From: Virgisporangium aurantiacum
GTDB lineage: Bacteria; Actinomycetota; Actinomycetes; Mycobacteriales; Micromonosporaceae
DNA length: 64,000 bases
Assembly (NCBI RefSeq): GCF_016863635.1
Contig: NZ_BOPG01000003.1
Span: 62,001 to 126,000 of the forward strand
Direction: 5' to 3'
Below, one piece after another: positions 1 to 8,032 of this stretch. Under the pieces are notes generated by a model. The model saw nothing but the letters and a program-made list of their open reading frames with translations. It had not been told where the DNA came from and made no database searches. Position 1 is the stretch's first letter. Every line of letters begins with the position of its first letter. Made by a program: the position numbers and the translations under genes.

Positions 1-293
1 GCGCACGACGAGCACCCCAGCATCGTGTCACCGGTGACCCGGCGGCCGACCCACGACGGGTCCACGCCGGTGCCGACCGACGCCACGACCCCGCACCACT
101 CGTGCCCGATCCGCATCGGGTAGGCGGCGTCGCCCGAGTGCAGGTACGCCATCTCGCCGGTGAAGAACTCGACGTCGGTGCCGCACACGCCGGCCCGCCG
201 GACGTCGACCACGACCTCGCCGGAAGCGGCGACCGGCGGCGGCACGTCGACCACGGCCGATGAACGTGGACCGGTGATAACAAAGGCGCGCAC
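1..293 (-). CDS. Zinc-binding alcohol dehydrogenase (GroES-like), N-terminal part
   Basis: Partial: the gene runs off the left edge and only about 97 N-terminal residues are visible. It begins at GTG 293 with AAAGGGA upstream as ribosome binding site. The frame reads 'MRAFVITGP', then 'GVCGTDVEFFTGE' carrying the catalytic-zinc Cys, then 'GHEWCGVVASVG' with the conserved Gly-His-Glu, and ends at 'GCSSC', the start of the structural-zinc cysteine cluster. This is the layout of medium-chain NAD(P)-dependent sugar/polyol dehydrogenases. It is divergent from the sugar-acid dehydratase, so oxidation of a sugar or sugar acid in the same route is likely. The substrate cannot be judged because the cofactor domain is missing. 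Confidence 0.85.
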   Translation of the reverse strand, partial: MRAFVITGPRSSAVVDVPPPVAASGEVVVDVRRAGVCGTDVEFFTGEMAYLHSGDAAYPMRIGHEWCGVVASVGTGVDPSWVGRRVTGDTMLGCSSC

Positions 294-301
294 GGGTAGG
301 G

Positions 302-317
302 TCCCTTTCTAAAGGGA
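302..317. promoter_or_regulatory. Inverted repeat forming both ribosome binding sites
   Basis: TCCCTTT-CT-AAAGGGA is a perfect 7-bp inverted repeat in the 32-bp gap between two divergent genes. Its right arm is the Shine-Dalgarno sequence of the dehydratase (ATG 326) and its left arm, read on the minus strand, is that of the alcohol dehydrogenase (GTG 293). With only 32 bp between starts, at least one promoter must lie inside the opposite coding region or transcripts must overlap at the 5' end. Confidence 0.55.
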
Positions 318-325
318 GAACGTAC

Positions 326-2032
326 ATGTCCGAGCTCCGCAGCGCGCAGTGGTACGCCGGCAACGACCGGAACGCCTACATCCACCGGGCCTGGATGCGC
401 CGGGGCGCGCCGCCCGACGCCTTCACCGGGCGCCCGCAGATCGCCATCGCCAACAGCGCGTCCGATCTCACCCCGTGCAACAGCCACCTCAACGAGGTCG
501 CCGAGAGCGTCAAGCAGGGGATCTGGGCGGCCGGCGGCGTCCCGTTGAACCTGCCCGTGGTGTCGCTCGGCGAGACGCTCGTGCGCCCCACCGCGATGCT
601 CTGGCGCAACATGGCCGCGATGGCCGCCGAGGAGATGCTGCGCGCCAACCCGGTCGACGGCGTCGTGCTGCTCGGCGGCTGCGACAAGACGATCCCCGCG
701 CTGCTGATGGCCGCCGCGTCCGTCGACCTGCCGGCGATCGTCGTGCCCGGCGGACCGATGCTCACCGGCACGTTCCGCGGCGTGCCGCTCGGCTGCGGCA
801 CCGACGTGTGGCGGCTGAGCGAGGAGGTCCGCGCGGGCACACTGTCCGAAAAGGACTTCATCGACTCCGAGTCGTCGATGATCCGCAGCCGCGGGCACTG
901 CAACACGATGGGCACCGCGTCCACCATGGGGCTGCTCGCGGAGTCGCTCGGCATGGTGCTGCCGGGCACCGCGGGCATCCCGGCGCCCGACAGCCGGCTC
1001 CTCGCCCGCGCGCACGAGTCCGGACGGCTCGTCGTCGACCTGGTCGAGAAGCAGCGGAAGCCCAGCGACATCCTCACCCGGAGCGCATTCCGCAATGCGA
1101 TCGTCGCGCTCGCGGCGCTGGGTGGTTCCACCAACGCCGTGGTCCACCTTCTGGCGATCGCGGGACGCGTGGGGACACCGCTCGCGTTGGACGACTTCGA
1201 CAGCATCGGTGCCGACGTCCCGCTGCTCGTCGACCTGCAGCCGGCCGGTCGGCACCTGATGGAGGACCTGCACCGGGCCGGCGGCCTGCACGCCGTGCTG
1301 CAGGAGGTGCGCGACCTGCTCGACCCGGAGGCGCTCACGGTCAGCGGGCGGCCACTGGTCGACGAGATCGGTACGGGCCAGATCTTCGACGACGAGGTGA
1401 TCCGCTCACGTGCGTCCCCCCTCAAACCACACGCGGGCATCGCGGTTCTCCGCGGCAACCTCGCGCCCGACGGCGCCATCATCAAGCCGGCCGCCGCGAC
1501 GCCGGAACTGCTGACGCACCAGGGCCGGGCGGTCGTCTTCGACTCCGTCGAAGACATGCACGCGCGCATCGACGACCCGACGCTCGACGTCGACGCCGAC
1601 TCGGTTCTCGTGCTGCGCGGCTGCGGGCCGAAGGGGTATCCGGGGATGCCGGAGGTCGCGAACCTGCCGCTGCCGGAGAAGGTTCTACGGCAGGGCGTGC
1701 GCGACATGGTGCGGGTGTGCGACGGGCGGATGAGCGGCACCGCGTACGGAACCGTGGTGCTGCACGTGGCTCCCGAGGCGGCCACCGGCGGACCGCTGGC
1801 CCGGGTACGCACCGGCGACGTCGTGACGCTCGACGTGGCCCGGCGGCGCATCGACGTCCAGGCAGATCTTGACGCGCGTGAGCCGGCACCCGCGATGCTG
1901 GCCGCGCTGGCCGAGCCCCGGCGCGGGTGGGAGAAGCTGTACGTCGACACCGTGCTCGGCGCCGACACCGGTGCGGACCTGGGGTTCCTGGTCGGCGCGA
2001 GCGGCGACCGGGTGGCCCGGGAATCACACTGA
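326..2032 (+). CDS. IlvD/Edd-family sugar-acid dehydratase (arabinonate/xylonate dehydratase type)
   Basis: A 568-aa member of the dihydroxy-acid/6-phosphogluconate dehydratase family, which dehydrates aldonic acids to 2-keto-3-deoxy acids using an Fe-S cluster. Three cluster cysteines are visible: C51 ('LTPCNSH'), C119 ('GGCDKT') and C192 ('RGHCNTMG'). Their spacing (68 and 73 residues) equals that recalled for rhizobial L-arabinonate dehydratase (C59, C127, C200). The proposed base Ser lies in 'GRMSGTAYG' near residue 470. Length is normal for the sugar-acid subgroup. The start is ATG 326 with AAAGGGAG upstream. It should act on the aldonate made by the dehydrogenases and lactonase nearby. 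No LacI-type operator is seen at its promoter. The exact sugar acid is inferred only. Confidence 0.9.
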   Translation: MSELRSAQWYAGNDRNAYIHRAWMRRGAPPDAFTGRPQIAIANSASDLTPCNSHLNEVAESVKQGIWAAGGVPLNLPVVSLGETLVRPTAMLWRNMAAMAAEEMLRANPVDGVVLLGGCDKTIPALLMAAASVDLPAIVVPGGPMLTGTFRGVPLGCGTDVWRLSEEVRAGTLSEKDFIDSESSMIRSRGHCNTMGTASTMGLLAESLGMVLPGTAGIPAPDSRLLARAHESGRLVVDLVEKQRKPSDILTRSAFRNAIVALAALGGSTNAVVHLLAIAGRVGTPLALDDFDSIGADVPLLVDLQPAGRHLMEDLHRAGGLHAVLQEVRDLLDPEALTVSGRPLVDEIGTGQIFDDEVIRSRASPLKPHAGIAVLRGNLAPDGAIIKPAAATPELLTHQGRAVVFDSVEDMHARIDDPTLDVDADSVLVLRGCGPKGYPGMPEVANLPLPEKVLRQGVRDMVRVCDGRMSGTAYGTVVLHVAPEAATGGPLARVRTGDVVTLDVARRRIDVQADLDAREPAPAMLAALAEPRRGWEKLYVDTVLGADTGADLGFLVGASGDRVARESH

Positions 2033-2036
2033 GTGT

Positions 2037-3038
2037 CTAGCGCTCCGCGCTTCTCCGTACCACCAGTTCGGGTGCGAACACCCGGTGCAGGTCCGACTCC
2101 TTCTCCTCGACCATCACGAGCATCAGGTCGACCGCCGCGATCCCGAACTCCTGGTGCGGCGGCCGAATCGAACTCAGCGGTACCAACGAGTTCTCGGCGT
2201 ACTCGATGTCGTCGTAACCGATCACGGCGATCTCTTCCGGCACCCGCACCCCACTGGTCACGAGCGTCTGCACGAGACCGATGCCGAGCATGTCGTTGAC
2301 CGTGAACACGCCGTCGGGACGGTTCGCCTCGGGCCGGCCGGCGATCTCGGCGCCGACCTTGTGCCCGACGGCGATCACGCGCGGCTCGACGTCGATGATC
2401 TCCAGGGTGGCCGAGCCGGCCTCGCGGACGGCGCGGCTGGCGCCCTGCAGCCGGTCGGCGACCTGACGGATGCTCAGCGGCCCGCCGACGAACGCGAGCC
2501 GACGGCAGCCGATCTCGATGAGGTGCCGGGCGGCGAGGTAGCCGCCGGAGACGTCGTCGATCGACACGCTCGGCTGTGCCGGCGACGCAGCGAGCTGCCC
2601 GACGAGCACCGAGGGCGTGCCGCGGCTCTTGATCGCGGCCAACCGGTCTTCGATCGGCTCGGGCGACGCGACCAGGATCCCGAGCACGCCGTGCTCCTGG
2701 AACAGCTCGAGGTACGAGTCCTCGCGGGCGCGCTTGCCGCCCGAGTTCGCCAGGAAGACCGACAGACCCGCTTCGGACGCCCGCTGCTCCACGCCTTCGG
2801 CAATGGTCGCGAAGAACGGGTTGCTGACGTCCGGGACGATGTAGGCCATCGTGGTGCTGCGGCCCAGCCGCAACTGCCGCCCGGCGTTGTTCCGCACGAA
2901 CCCGAGGTTGTCGATGGCGGCCTGGATGCGCCCGGCCTTCTCGGCGGAGACCCGCGACGGGTGGTTCAGGTAGTGCGAAACCGTGCCCATCGAGACGCCC
3001 GCCTGTGCGGCCACCTCCCGGATCCCTATCCGCGCCAC
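2037..3038 (-). CDS. LacI-family transcriptional repressor
   Basis: 333 aa from GTG 3038, which has GGGAGAGGG upstream. A longer open frame upstream has no family similarity and crosses into the next gene. The N-terminus is a LacI helix-turn-helix: 'GIREVAAQAGVSMGTVSHYLNHP' (quoted only as a region, residues about 4-26) with the hinge 'GFVRNNAGRQL'. A periplasmic-binding-like ligand domain follows ('VPDVSNPFFATIAEGVEQ', 'VNDMLGIG', 'IGYDDIEYAENSLVPLSSI'). It lies 29 bp downstream of the RpiB-like gene on the same strand and is probably cotranscribed. The TTGAAACG..TCAA palindromes in the three neighbouring divergent regions are its likely operators, with repression relieved by a pathway sugar. 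Confidence 0.92.
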   Translation of the reverse strand: MARIGIREVAAQAGVSMGTVSHYLNHPSRVSAEKAGRIQAAIDNLGFVRNNAGRQLRLGRSTTMAYIVPDVSNPFFATIAEGVEQRASEAGLSVFLANSGGKRAREDSYLELFQEHGVLGILVASPEPIEDRLAAIKSRGTPSVLVGQLAASPAQPSVSIDDVSGGYLAARHLIEIGCRRLAFVGGPLSIRQVADRLQGASRAVREAGSATLEIIDVEPRVIAVGHKVGAEIAGRPEANRPDGVFTVNDMLGIGLVQTLVTSGVRVPEEIAVIGYDDIEYAENSLVPLSSIRPPHQEFGIAAVDLMLVMVEEKESDLHRVFAPELVVRRSAER

Positions 3039-3067
3039 TTCACCCTCTCCCGGTCTCTGACACCGTA

Positions 3068-3523
3068 CTAGCTTTCGTACGCGCCGATGGCTCTGACTTT
3101 CGCGGCCGACGCCGACCCCTCGTCGAACCGGTACTCCAGCCACTGCCGTACCAGGCGACGCGCGAGCTCCAGCCCGATGACGCGCTGCCCCATCGTCAGC
3201 ACCTGCGCGTTGTTGCTGAGTATCGCCCGCTCGACCGAGTACGAGTCGTGCGCGGTCACCGCGCGGATGCCGCGCACCTTGTTGGCCGCGATCGCCACGC
3301 CCAGGCCGGTTCCGCACACCAGCAGCGCGCGGTCGGCGCGGCCGTCAGCCACCAGTTGTGCGGCCCGCACCGCCACGTGCGGGTAGGCCGTACGGTCGTC
3401 GGCCGCCACACCGACGTCGACGACGCTCTCGACCAGGGCGCTGGCCTCCAGGTCCCGCTTGAGGACCTCCTTGTAGTCGTAGCCCGCGTCGTCGGACCCG
3501 ACGACGATGCGCCACCCGGTCAT
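3068..3523 (-). CDS. RpiB/LacAB-family sugar-phosphate isomerase
   Basis: 151 aa, the usual size of the RpiB/LacA/LacB/EryI family of cofactor-free aldose-ketose isomerases. Visible signatures are 'SDDAGYDYK' near residue 10, '[14 protein letters not shown]' with the catalytic-type Cys70, 'AHDSY' with His92, and '[15 protein letters not shown]' at 103-117. ATG 3523 lies 20 bp from the palindrome at 3544, consistent with direct control by the LacI repressor encoded next in the same operon. It could be a ribose-5-phosphate isomerase B, but the setting in a sugar regulon favours a specialised ketose or tetrulose phosphate. Substrate undecided. Confidence 0.85.
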   Translation of the reverse strand: MTGWRIVVGSDDAGYDYKEVLKRDLEASALVESVVDVGVAADDRTAYPHVAVRAAQLVADGRADRALLVCGTGLGVAIAANKVRGIRAVTAHDSYSVERAILSNNAQVLTMGQRVIGLELARRLVRQWLEYRFDEGSASAAKVRAIGAYES

Positions 3524-3543
3524 CGCGCCCCTCCGTCTGCAAC

Positions 3544-3557
3544 TTGAAACGTGTCAA
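3544..3557. promoter_or_regulatory. LacI-type operator, site 1
   Basis: TTGAAACGTGTCAA lies in the 63-bp gap between the divergent isomerase (3523) and lactonase (3587). It is palindromic except at the two central positions and matches sites at 5582, 5703, 17018 and 17061. A weaker relative, TTGAAACGTTATTCA, lies just inside the lactonase coding region at 3609-3623. Confidence 0.8.
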
Positions 3558-3586
3558 AGCTAGCGCATATCTGTCATGCTGAACAG

Positions 3587-4423
3587 ATGCGTCCTGACGT
3601 CTCCACACTTGAAACGTTATTCACCGGGACGGCGTGGGGCGAGGGTCCGGTGTGGCTGCCCCGCGAGCGGCGGGTGCGCTGGAGCGACATCCCGAACGAC
3701 CGCATCCTCGAGTACGACGCCCTGACCGGACGCGCGGGCGTCTACCGCACCGGGGTCGAGTACACCAACGGCCGCACGCTCGACCACTCCGGCGCGGTGC
3801 TGCAGTGCTCGCACGGCCGCCGCGCGATCGAGCGCGATCTGTCCGGGCAACTGTCCACTGTGGTCGATTCGTTCCGGGGACGCCGGCTGAACTCGCCCAA
3901 CGACGTCGTCGTCGCCCGGGACGGGTCGATCTGGTTCACCGATCCCCCGTACGGCATCCACCACTCCGGTGCGCAGGGCCATCCGGGCGAGGAGGAGTAC
4001 GGCGGCTGCTACGTGTTCCGGTTCGACGAGGCCGCCGGTCGCCTCGACGCCGTCGCCACCGACCTGTGGCACCCGAACGGGCTGGCGTTCTCGCCCGACG
4101 AGCGCATCCTCTACGTGTCGGACACGTCGGTGCTGTGGCACGCCGACGGACACCATCACATCCGCGCGTACGACGTCGTCGACGGCACGTGCCGCAACGG
4201 ACGGGTGTTCGCGGTCGTCGAGCCCGGCGTACCCGACGGGTTCCGGGTCGACGCGCTCGGCCGCGTGTGGACCTCCAGCGGCGACGGGGTGCAGGTGTAC
4301 TCGCCGGCCGGCTCGCGGTTGTTCACGATCCCGTTGCCGGAGGTGGCGTCGAACCTCTGCTTCGGCGACGGTCATCTCTACATCACCGGCAAGACCAGCC
4401 TGTTCCGCGTCAGGCTGTCGTAG
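3587..4423 (+). CDS. SMP-30/gluconolactonase-family lactonase
   Basis: 278 aa. The SMP-30/gluconolaconase/LRE beta-propeller hydrolyses aldonolactones with a divalent metal. The metal ligands of the family are present: E19 in 'WGEGPVW', N164 in 'HPNGLAF', and D222 in 'FRVDALGRVW'. N105 lies in 'NSPNDVVV'. I chose ATG 3587 because the longer reading from GTG 3551 would translate straight through the operator at 3544. The Shine-Dalgarno is weak, so translation may be nearly leaderless. It should open the lactone produced by the SDR or aldo-keto reductase of the same regulon to feed the dehydratase at 326. Its 3' end overlaps the convergent gene by 14 bp. Confidence 0.88.
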   Translation: MRPDVSTLETLFTGTAWGEGPVWLPRERRVRWSDIPNDRILEYDALTGRAGVYRTGVEYTNGRTLDHSGAVLQCSHGRRAIERDLSGQLSTVVDSFRGRRLNSPNDVVVARDGSIWFTDPPYGIHHSGAQGHPGEEEYGGCYVFRFDEAAGRLDAVATDLWHPNGLAFSPDERILYVSDTSVLWHADGHHHIRAYDVVDGTCRNGRVFAVVEPGVPDGFRVDALGRVWTSSGDGVQVYSPAGSRLFTIPLPEVASNLCFGDGHLYITGKTSLFRVRLS

Positions 4424-4814
4424 GCGGCGGGATCTCCGCGCCGCACTCCTCCAGGCGTTCGGTGACCACCTTGATGGCGTTCAGCGCACGCGGAAAGCCG
4501 ACGTACTGAACCGTGTGGATGACCGTCTCGAGGATCTCGGTCGGGCTGAGGCCGGCGTTGAGGGCGCCGCGCGTGTGGCCGCGCAGTTGCGGTTCCAGGC
4601 CACCGAGTGCCACCAGCACGCCGATCGTGATCATCTCGCGTTGGGCGAGCGTGAGCCCGGGACGCGAGTAGACGTCGCCGAAGTTGAACTCGACGCCGTA
4701 CCGGGCCAGGTCCTGTGCCAGGCCGGTCTGGCCGGCGATCAGGTTGTCGGCCGTGCCCGGTCCGTAGAGTTCCTCGAAACGCTTGCGACCCTTGTCGAGG
4801 CGGTCGTCGGACAC
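4410..4814 (-). CDS. Carboxymuconolactone decarboxylase-family protein
   Basis: 134 aa, all-helical CMD/AhpD fold as judged from 'FGDVYSRPGLTLAQREMITI', 'ALGGLEPQLRGHTRGALNAG' and 'EILETVIHTVQYVGFPRALNA'. These match the PcaC-like single-domain subgroup rather than AhpD, since no CxxC redox motif is visible. It lies 9 bp downstream of the SDR gene on the same strand, so the two form an operon behind the operator at 5582. In this setting it probably acts on a lactone or keto acid of the sugar route rather than on aromatic degradation, as no other protocatechuate genes are present. Its stop overlaps the end of the convergent lactonase gene. Confidence 0.85.
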   Translation of the reverse strand: MSDDRLDKGRKRFEELYGPGTADNLIAGQTGLAQDLARYGVEFNFGDVYSRPGLTLAQREMITIGVLVALGGLEPQLRGHTRGALNAGLSPTEILETVIHTVQYVGFPRALNAIKVVTERLEECGAEIPPPTTA

Positions 4815-4823
4815 GTGTTCTCC

Positions 4824-5576
4824 TTAGATCGAGTGCCCGCCGTCGAGCGGCAGGATGACGCCGGTGATGTTCACGGCGGCCGGGCCGGCCAGGAACGCGA
4901 TCGTGCGGGCCAGGTGCTCGGGCTCGCCGAGCAGGCGGGTCGGAATCTGGTTCAGCAGCGCCTCGCGGCGGTCCGGGGTGTCGCGGTCACGGCCCGGCGT
5001 CGCCTGCGCGCCCGGCGCGATGCAGTTGACGGTGACGCCCTGCTCGGCCACCTCGATGGCCAGCGCCTTGGTGAGGCCCACGACGCCCGCCTTCGCGGCC
5101 GCGTACGCGGTGGCCCCGCGCACCAACCGGCCGCCCGAGATCGCCGCGATCGACGCGATGTTGATGATGCGCCCGTACCGCTGCTCCAGCATCGACGGCA
5201 GCACGGCCCGCGTCACGTTGAAGACCGACGTGAGGTTGCGATCGAGCTGAACCGACCAGGTTTCCGGCGTCATCTCGTGGAACCAGCTGACCGCACCGCC
5301 GCCGGCGCCGTTGACGAGAACGTCGACACCGCCCCACTTCTCGACGATCCGGCCGACCGCTTGCTGCACGGCGTCGAAGTCGGTGAGGTCGACCGGCTCC
5401 GCGAGGCCGTCGACCTTCCCGGCCAGTGCCGACAACCCCTCGGCGTTGAGGTCGAGCCCGGCGACGGCCGCGCCCTCCGCGGCCAATCGCTCCGCGATGA
5501 CCTGCCCGAGGGCACCCGCGGCGCCCGTCACGATGGCCCGCCGGCCCGCAAGAGTGGTCACGCGGCATTTTTGCAC
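4824..5576 (-). CDS. SDR-family NAD(P)-dependent sugar or keto-acid dehydrogenase
   Basis: 250 aa classical short-chain dehydrogenase. It has the nucleotide-binding 'TGAAGALG' at 17-24, 'NGAGGG' near 89, N114, and the catalytic set S142, Y158 and K162 ('YAAAK'), with 'PGAQATPG' after it. The acidic residue after beta-2 ('GLDLN') favours NAD. Starts at GTG 5576 or GTG 5561 are possible. Neither has a Shine-Dalgarno, and 5576 is only 5 bp from the operator at 5582-5595, so a leaderless message is plausible. Likely roles are sugar 1-dehydrogenase or 2-keto-3-deoxy-aldonate 4-dehydrogenase, both SDR enzymes in known rhamnose/fucose oxidative pathways. Confidence 0.88.
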   Translation of the reverse strand: MQKCRVTTLAGRRAIVTGAAGALGQVIAERLAAEGAAVAGLDLNAEGLSALAGKVDGLAEPVDLTDFDAVQQAVGRIVEKWGGVDVLVNGAGGGAVSWFHEMTPETWSVQLDRNLTSVFNVTRAVLPSMLEQRYGRIINIASIAAISGGRLVRGATAYAAAKAGVVGLTKALAIEVAEQGVTVNCIAPGAQATPGRDRDTPDRREALLNQIPTRLLGEPEHLARTIAFLAGPAAVNITGVILPLDGGHSI

Positions 5577-5581
5577 CGTTG

Positions 5582-5595
5582 TTGAAACGTGTCAA
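5582..5595. promoter_or_regulatory. LacI-type operator, site 2 (SDR operon)
   Basis: TTGAAACGTGTCAA, identical to site 1, directly upstream of the minus-strand SDR gene. Its position 5 bp before the GTG codon would block initiation of a leaderless or very short-leader transcript. Confidence 0.8.
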
Positions 5596-5667
5596 TCACG
5601 ACCCGGCAATCGGTCGCGACGGCTTCAGCATGCGCGGACATCGATGCCGCACGCTGGAGAACCGTCC

Positions 5668-5716
5668 TTGACTATGCCGACGCTCACAGTTAGCCTCCGA
5701 CTTTGAAACGCTTCAA
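5668..5716 (+). promoter_or_regulatory. Promoter and LacI-type operator of the sugar ABC operon
   Basis: A -35 box TTGACT (5668-5673), a 17-bp spacer and -10 box TAGCCT (5691-5696) precede the palindrome TTGAAACGCTTCAA (5703-5716), the most symmetrical of the five sites. The operator would cover the transcription start. The binding-protein gene starts 40 bp further down with a strong GGGAGGAAAC site. Confidence 0.7.
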
Positions 5717-5755
5717 AACTACTCCTCATGCCGCCGTGCTTCACCGGGAGGAAAC

Positions 5756-7081
5756 GTGCCACCAGCCTTAATGAGCCGCCGCGGTCGGTTCCGCATCGTC
5801 GCCGCCGCAATCGGCGTGCTGTCAGTGGCCGTCGCGGCCACCGGCTGCGCGTCGGACGACGGGGGTTCCGGCGGGGACAACCCGTCGTCGTTCAGCCTGT
5901 TGACCCCCGCCGAGAACGCGATCGTGCGCACCGAGTTCGCCGCGCTCGCGAAGGGCGAATGCGCCACCGCCGAGAAGGGCATGCCACTGAAGGCGGAGAC
6001 CGTGGCCCAGGCCGAGGTCGTGCAGAAGATAACGCTGCTGGCCGGGCAGAACGCCCTGCCGGTGATGTTCGTAGCCGGTACCGCACAGGTGAAGCCCGAC
6101 GGCGACCTCGGCAAGAACCAACTGGTGCTCGACTACGAGAAGACGCTGAAGGACCTCGGCGTCTGGGACAACATCCTGCCGGCCGCCGCGCAGACGGTGA
6201 AGTCGGTCTACGGCGGCATGGTCTCGCTGCCGTACCAGTACAACATCGAGGGCATCTTCTACAACAAGAAGCTGTTCGCCGACCAGGGTCTCACCGCGCC
6301 GAAGACGTGGGGCGAACTGGTGAGCGCCGCGCAGAAGTTCAAGGGCGCGGGCGTCACCCCCATCACCGAGGCCGGCAACCAGGGCTGGCCCATCACCCGC
6401 CTGATCGGCAACCACATCTTCCGTAACGTCGGCCCCGACGCCATGAAGGCGGTCAAGGCCGGCCAGGCGAAGCTGACCGACCCGGCCTACGTTGCCGGTG
6501 CGGCGGCCGTCGCCGAACTTGGCAAGCAGGGCCTGTTCGGCGAGGGCATCACCTCCCGCGACACCGATACGGCCAACACCCAGTTCCTCACCGGCAAGGC
6601 CGCCATGATGTACAACGGATCATGGTTCCTGGCGAACCTCAACGACCCGAAGCAGAACCAGATTGGCGTTGAGAACGTGGGCTTCATCCCGTTCCCGTCG
6701 GTCGACGGCGGCAAGGGCGACAGCGGCCAGTGGCCGGCCAACGCCGGCGCCGCGATCGCGGTGTCCACCAAGGCCTACGGCCCGAAGGTCGGCGACTGGC
6801 TCAGCTGTCTCGCCAAGAACTACGGCAGCAGCGCCATGCAGAACCAGGGCGTCATCTCCGGGTTCAAGCTCAACAAGGAGGTGTCGAACGTCCCGCCGCT
6901 CACGAAGGAGCTGCAGGACATCGTCGCCAAGGCCGACTCGACCGTGCTGTGGTTCGAGGCCCTGTGGGACGCGAAGACCACCAAGGACGCACAGACCAAC
7001 GTGGCGCTATTGGTGAGCGGCCAGATGTCGCCGCAGCAGTACATGTCAGCTCTCCAGGCGGATCTGGACCAGGCCAAGTAG
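5756..7081 (+). CDS. Sugar ABC transporter substrate-binding lipoprotein
   Basis: 441 aa. The start is GTG 5756 behind GGGAGGAAAC. An arginine-rich n-region and a hydrophobic core lead to a lipobox 'AATGC' with Cys31, so the mature protein is a membrane-anchored lipoprotein. The body has the family-1 (MalE/CUT1-type) extracellular binding fold: 'SLPYQYNIEGIFYNKKLF', 'TWGELVSAAQKFK', 'GITSRDTDTANTQFLTGKAAM' (only as regions) and 'MYNGSWFLANL'. It captures the sugar and delivers it to the two permeases that follow. It is first in a five-gene unit with the permeases, a reductase and a beta-galactosidase, so an oligosaccharide or galactoside is likely. No ATPase gene is present. Confidence 0.92.
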   Translation: MPPALMSRRGRFRIVAAAIGVLSVAVAATGCASDDGGSGGDNPSSFSLLTPAENAIVRTEFAALAKGECATAEKGMPLKAETVAQAEVVQKITLLAGQNALPVMFVAGTAQVKPDGDLGKNQLVLDYEKTLKDLGVWDNILPAAAQTVKSVYGGMVSLPYQYNIEGIFYNKKLFADQGLTAPKTWGELVSAAQKFKGAGVTPITEAGNQGWPITRLIGNHIFRNVGPDAMKAVKAGQAKLTDPAYVAGAAAVAELGKQGLFGEGITSRDTDTANTQFLTGKAAMMYNGSWFLANLNDPKQNQIGVENVGFIPFPSVDGGKGDSGQWPANAGAAIAVSTKAYGPKVGDWLSCLAKNYGSSAMQNQGVISGFKLNKEVSNVPPLTKELQDIVAKADSTVLWFEALWDAKTTKDAQTNVALLVSGQMSPQQYMSALQADLDQAK

Positions 7082-7088
7082 TCGTCAT

Positions 7089-7119
7089 GGCGCGGCGGGC
7101 CGTCGCGGCCCGCCGCGCC
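7089..7119 (+). terminator. Strong stem-loop between binding protein and permeases
   Basis: GGCGCGGCGGGCC / GGCCCGCCGCGCC form a perfect 13-bp G+C stem with a 5-nt loop (7102-7106), just after the binding-protein stop and 24 nt before the permease start. There is no clear U-tract. Such stems usually stabilise or partly terminate the message so that the binding protein is made in excess over the permeases. Confidence 0.65.
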
Positions 7120-7142
7120 TCGTTCCCTTGAAAGGAGACGGC

Positions 7143-8027
7143 GTGAACCGCACGCTCGGCGACCGGCGGGTCGTGCTGCTCCTGCTCGGCCCGGCCCTGC
7201 TCGTCTACACGCTCATCAAGCTCGGGCCGGTGCTGTGGTCGCTCGGACTGACGTTCTTCACCGGCAACCCGCTGTCCGGGTTCGAGTGGGTCGGCGTCGA
7301 CAACTTCACGACGTTCGTCCGGGATCCGCAGTCGCGCCAGGCGATGTGGTTCACCGTCAAGTACGCGGTGGTGCTCACGGTCGGGCAGCTCGCGCTCGGG
7401 TACGGGCTCGCGCTGATGTACGTCTTCGTGATCCGGCGCGCGTCGACGTTCGTCCGCACCGTGGTGTTCTTCCCCGCGGTGCTGCCCACGGTGGCCGTCG
7501 GCCTGTTGTTCAAGAGCCTCTTCGCGGTCGGCGACAACCAGGGACCGGTGAACGCGGGCCTGGAGGCCGTCGGAATGTCCAGTGTGGACTGGTTCTCGAC
7601 CGGCACCGGCACGTTCGTCGTCGCGATCCTCATGGAGCTGTGGCGGTCGATGGGCTTCTTCGCCGTGCTGCTCTACGCCGGCCTGCTCGACATCCCCGAA
7701 GAGGTGCTGGAGTCGGCCCGCGTCGAGGGGGCCACCGGCTGGCGGCTCGTGCGGCACATCGTCCTGCCGCTGTCGCTACCGGTCCTGTTGTCGGCCGCCA
7801 TCTTCAGCGCGAACAACACGTTGAAGGTCTTCGACACCCTGCTCGCCCTCAACGACGGCGGCCCGGGATCGGAGACCACGCCGATGACGTTGCAGATGTA
7901 CCGCACCGTGTTCAACTACTCCGACTACGGCTACGGCAGCACGATCGCGCTGGTGCTCACCATGATGTGCCTGGTGGTGACGCTCGCCGTGTTCCGGTCG
8001 GCCCGTCGCGACATCACGAGGAGCTGA
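7143..8027 (+). CDS. Sugar ABC transporter permease (MalF-type)
   Basis: 294 aa integral membrane protein of the binding-protein-dependent permease family. The start is GTG 7143 with AAAGGAG six bases before it; an upstream TTG frame lacks this. Hydrophobic helices include 'VLLLLGPALLVYTLI' near the N-terminus and 'TVVFFPAVLPTVAVGLLF'. The cytoplasmic EAA loop reads 'EEVLESARVEGATGWRLV', the contact site for the ATPase. It pairs with the next permease. As no ATPase lies in the operon, a shared MsiK/MalK-type ATPase encoded elsewhere is expected, as in other actinomycete sugar importers. Confidence 0.92.
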   Translation: MNRTLGDRRVVLLLLGPALLVYTLIKLGPVLWSLGLTFFTGNPLSGFEWVGVDNFTTFVRDPQSRQAMWFTVKYAVVLTVGQLALGYGLALMYVFVIRRASTFVRTVVFFPAVLPTVAVGLLFKSLFAVGDNQGPVNAGLEAVGMSSVDWFSTGTGTFVVAILMELWRSMGFFAVLLYAGLLDIPEEVLESARVEGATGWRLVRHIVLPLSLPVLLSAAIFSANNTLKVFDTLLALNDGGPGSETTPMTLQMYRTVFNYSDYGYGSTIALVLTMMCLVVTLAVFRSARRDITRS

Positions 8028-8032
8028 CGGCG

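Noticed and set aside
326..2032. Branched-chain amino-acid enzyme IlvD
   Set aside because: The 'RSRGHCNTMGTASTM' region and cysteine spacing, together with the sugar-gene setting, fit the sugar-acid dehydratase subgroup better.
3551..3586. Upstream GTG start for the SMP-30 lactonase
   Set aside because: Would translate through the operator at 3544-3557 and adds residues foreign to the family; ATG 3587 fits better.
3969..5585. 538-codon plus-strand frame across lactonase, CMD and SDR genes
   Set aside because: Overlaps three well-supported genes and lacks any family signature.
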